In this document: piece after piece, positions 5,712 to 6,500 of the stretch
How positions within the stretch are numbered: the first letter of the stretch is position 1
Layout: the number at the start of each line of letters is the position of its first letter
Source of the DNA: Desulfobulbaceae bacterium
Lineage (GTDB): Bacteria; Desulfobacterota; Desulfobulbia; Desulfobulbales; Desulfocapsaceae
DNA length: 6,500 bases
Reading direction: 5' to 3'
Assembly (NCBI GenBank): GCA_031256095.1
Contig: JAIRRG010000080.1
Coordinates: 1 to 6,500 of the forward strand
Position numbers and translations under genes: made by a program
Notes under the pieces: model-generated
Databases searched by the model: none
What the model was told of the DNA's origin: nothing
Seen by the model: the letters and a program-made list of their open reading frames with translations, nothing else

Positions 5712-6278
5712 TCAACCTTTGCCGACAAGCTCAGCCGCCGCCTGGCGTACCCGTTCGAAATGCTGCGGTTGCTGCCGGATATCATTGCGGTCGCGCAGAT
5801 TACCGAAGACCAGCGGTTCTAAAGTGCGGAAGCCAAGGAAAGAGAACATGCTGTTGGCGTATTCGAAATAGGAGGCAAATCGGGTAAGGTCCGGCTGTCC
5901 TTGGGTGTAGAGGACAAGCAGCCGCTGGCCGTTCAGCCAGGAGGTGTAATCAGGCTTGAGCACCGGCATCAACCGGTCGGTGAACAGCTTGGCTTGGGCC
6001 GTCATCTGCCACATGTATACCGGCGAGGCCAGAACCACCGCGTCGGCTGCGAACAAATCCGCCAAAATCGGCTGCATATCGTCCTTGACCGCGCATTGCT
6101 TTTCCTTGCCGGGTTGGCGGCAACTATAGCAGGCTTGGCATCCTTTCAAGCGCAGGGTATTGAGCGTATACCTTTTGCTGGTTGCGCCGAGGTGTTCAGC
6201 CTCTGCGAGCAAGGCGTTGAGCAGTTGGGCTGAGTTCCCTTGGGGGCGAGGGCTGGCATAAAGAGCTAGGATGTTCAT
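5712..6278 (-). CDS. Flavodoxin-fold NAD(P)H-dependent FMN reductase / iron-sulfur-flavoprotein-like
   Basis: A 188-residue protein of the NADPH-dependent FMN reductase family. The N-terminal MNILALYASPRPQGNS is a first beta strand followed by the FMN phosphate-binding loop (Ser9 to Ser16). ADAVVLASPVYMWQMTAQAKLFTDRL (about 77-102) is the conserved flavin-contact segment. Between them is a cysteine motif, Cys47-x2-Cys50-x2-Cys53-x8-Cys62, followed by VKDDM. It resembles the compact CxxCxxCx(4-7)C motif of iron-sulfur flavoproteins, though the last spacing is longer, so a bound [4Fe-4S] cluster is plausible but unproven. I start it at the ATG at 6278 because AGGTG lies 6 bases upstream. The in-frame GTG three codons earlier falls inside that ribosome site. 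It probably passes electrons between NAD(P)H, FMN and an acceptor; the Fe-S aldo/keto reductase downstream is an obvious candidate partner. Confidence 0.88.
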   Translation of the reverse strand: MNILALYASPRPQGNSAQLLNALLAEAEHLGATSKRYTLNTLRLKGCQACYSCRQPGKEKQCAVKDDMQPILADLFAADAVVLASPVYMWQMTAQAKLFTDRLMPVLKPDYTSWLNGQRLLVLYTQGQPDLTRFASYFEYANSMFSFLGFRTLEPLVFGNLRDRNDIRQQPQHFERVRQAAAELVGKG

Positions 6279-6284
6279 GACAAT

Positions 6285-6289
6285 CACCT
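6285..6289 (-). promoter_or_regulatory. Ribosome binding site deciding the flavoprotein start
   Basis: AGGTG on the minus strand, spaced 6 bases from the ATG at 6278. The alternative GTG start (6287-6285) is part of this same site, which argues against its use. Confidence 0.65.
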
Positions 6290-6347
6290 GGGTGAAAAGG
6301 AAAAGAGGATGTGACTATTTGTAACGGGGGTCATCAATAACTTGGCA

Positions 6348-6375
6348 CTAATACCCCCATTTGGGGGAATTTCAA
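6348..6375 (-). promoter_or_regulatory. Candidate promoter of the flavoprotein gene with a dyad filling its spacer
   Basis: On the minus strand TTGAAA (6370-6375, five of six to TTGACA) and TATTAG (6348-6353, four of six to TATAAT) are separated by 16 bases. Fourteen of those are the palindrome-like CCCCCAAATGGGGG. Transcription would begin near 6341, leaving a leader of about 60 bases before the ATG at 6278. Confidence 0.45.
6350..6371. repeat. C5/G5 inverted repeat, operator-like
   Basis: The arms AATACCCCC (6350-6358) and GGGGGAATT (6363-6371) pair over eight of nine positions (one A/A mismatch) around a 4-base centre ATTT. A third G5 tract lies at 6326-6330 and is complementary to the same C5. 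Neither strand has a following T-run, so a protein-binding operator fits better than a terminator. Confidence 0.5.
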
Positions 6376-6431
6376 TTCGCTACTTCGTGCCACAGGCAAT
6401 AGTAACTCGCGATAGGAAATCAGCATCCTTT

Positions 6432-6500
6432 TCATCGTATCAAAAATTCCCACAGCGGGCCGGTGAGGCCACGGGCGTCAAGCTTGGCGGCGATTTCGTC
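6432..6500 (-). CDS. Possible C-terminal end of an unidentified protein (5' part outside window)
   Basis: A frame open to the right edge reads DEIAAKLDARGLTGPLWEFLIR and stops at TGA (6434-6432). Its codons end mostly in G or C like the confirmed genes here, and the peptide has a plausible helix-then-tail composition. The other two minus frames stop within this stretch. With only 22 residues I cannot name the family, and a chance open frame is possible. It lies on the same strand as, and upstream of, the flavoprotein, separated by about 150 bases containing the flavoprotein promoter. Confidence 0.4.
   Translation of the reverse strand, partial: DEIAAKLDARGLTGPLWEFLIR

Noticed and set aside
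6279..6287. GTG start three codons upstream for the flavoprotein
   Set aside because: The GTG is part of the AGGTGA ribosome site that serves the ATG at 6278, and the fold's first strand begins right at that ATG.
6350..6371. C5/G5 hairpin as an intrinsic terminator for the gene at the right edge
   Set aside because: Neither strand shows a T-run after the stem, and the dyad sits precisely between -35 and -10 hexamers, which fits an operator better.

Overview
This is ordinary bacterial chromosome, densely coded and of medium-to-high GC by eye. It holds six well-supported protein genes plus one possible gene fragment at the right edge. I see no RNA gene, insertion sequence, phage gene, CRISPR array or replication origin. 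The organism is probably Gram-negative and at least partly anaerobic. That rests on an E. coli-type SerC, a membrane-anchored ComEA-like protein, and a redox pair rich in Fe-S-type cysteine motifs. The MiaA and helix-hairpin-helix sequences remind me of Desulfobacterota (the old Deltaproteobacteria), but this is a low-confidence guess that only a similarity search could settle.

Left block, minus strand (1-2660). A ComEA-like helix-hairpin-helix protein is followed after a few bases by miaA (tRNA A37 prenylation). After a 187-base gap with a good sigma70-type promoter comes recJ, which runs off the left edge. Middle block, plus strand (2753-4320). trmL (tRNA wobble-base 2'-O-methylation) and serC (serine and pyridoxal phosphate biosynthesis) form a tight pair 11 bases apart. 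The two blocks diverge from a region of about 92 bases whose central GTATAC can serve as a -10 element in both directions. This places two anticodon-loop modification enzymes, MiaA and TrmL, on opposite arms of one control region. In E. coli the TrmL reaction on leucine tRNAs depends on the modification MiaA makes, so the arrangement is functionally sensible.

Right block, minus strand (4468-6278). A flavodoxin-fold, cysteine-motif flavoprotein is followed 101 bases later by an aldo/keto reductase with a C-terminal two-cluster ferredoxin domain. Together they look like a small redox or stress-response module. The flavoprotein promoter carries a striking C5/G5 dyad that fills the -35/-10 spacer, and a second palindrome lies just upstream of the reductase. 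Past it, at the right edge, is what looks like the last 22 codons of another minus-strand gene.

I found no complete undescribed system. The most interesting points are the MiaA/TrmL divergent arrangement with its symmetrical promoter, the operator-like dyad controlling the redox pair, and a 15-base tandem repeat that appears to have lengthened the MiaA N-terminus.
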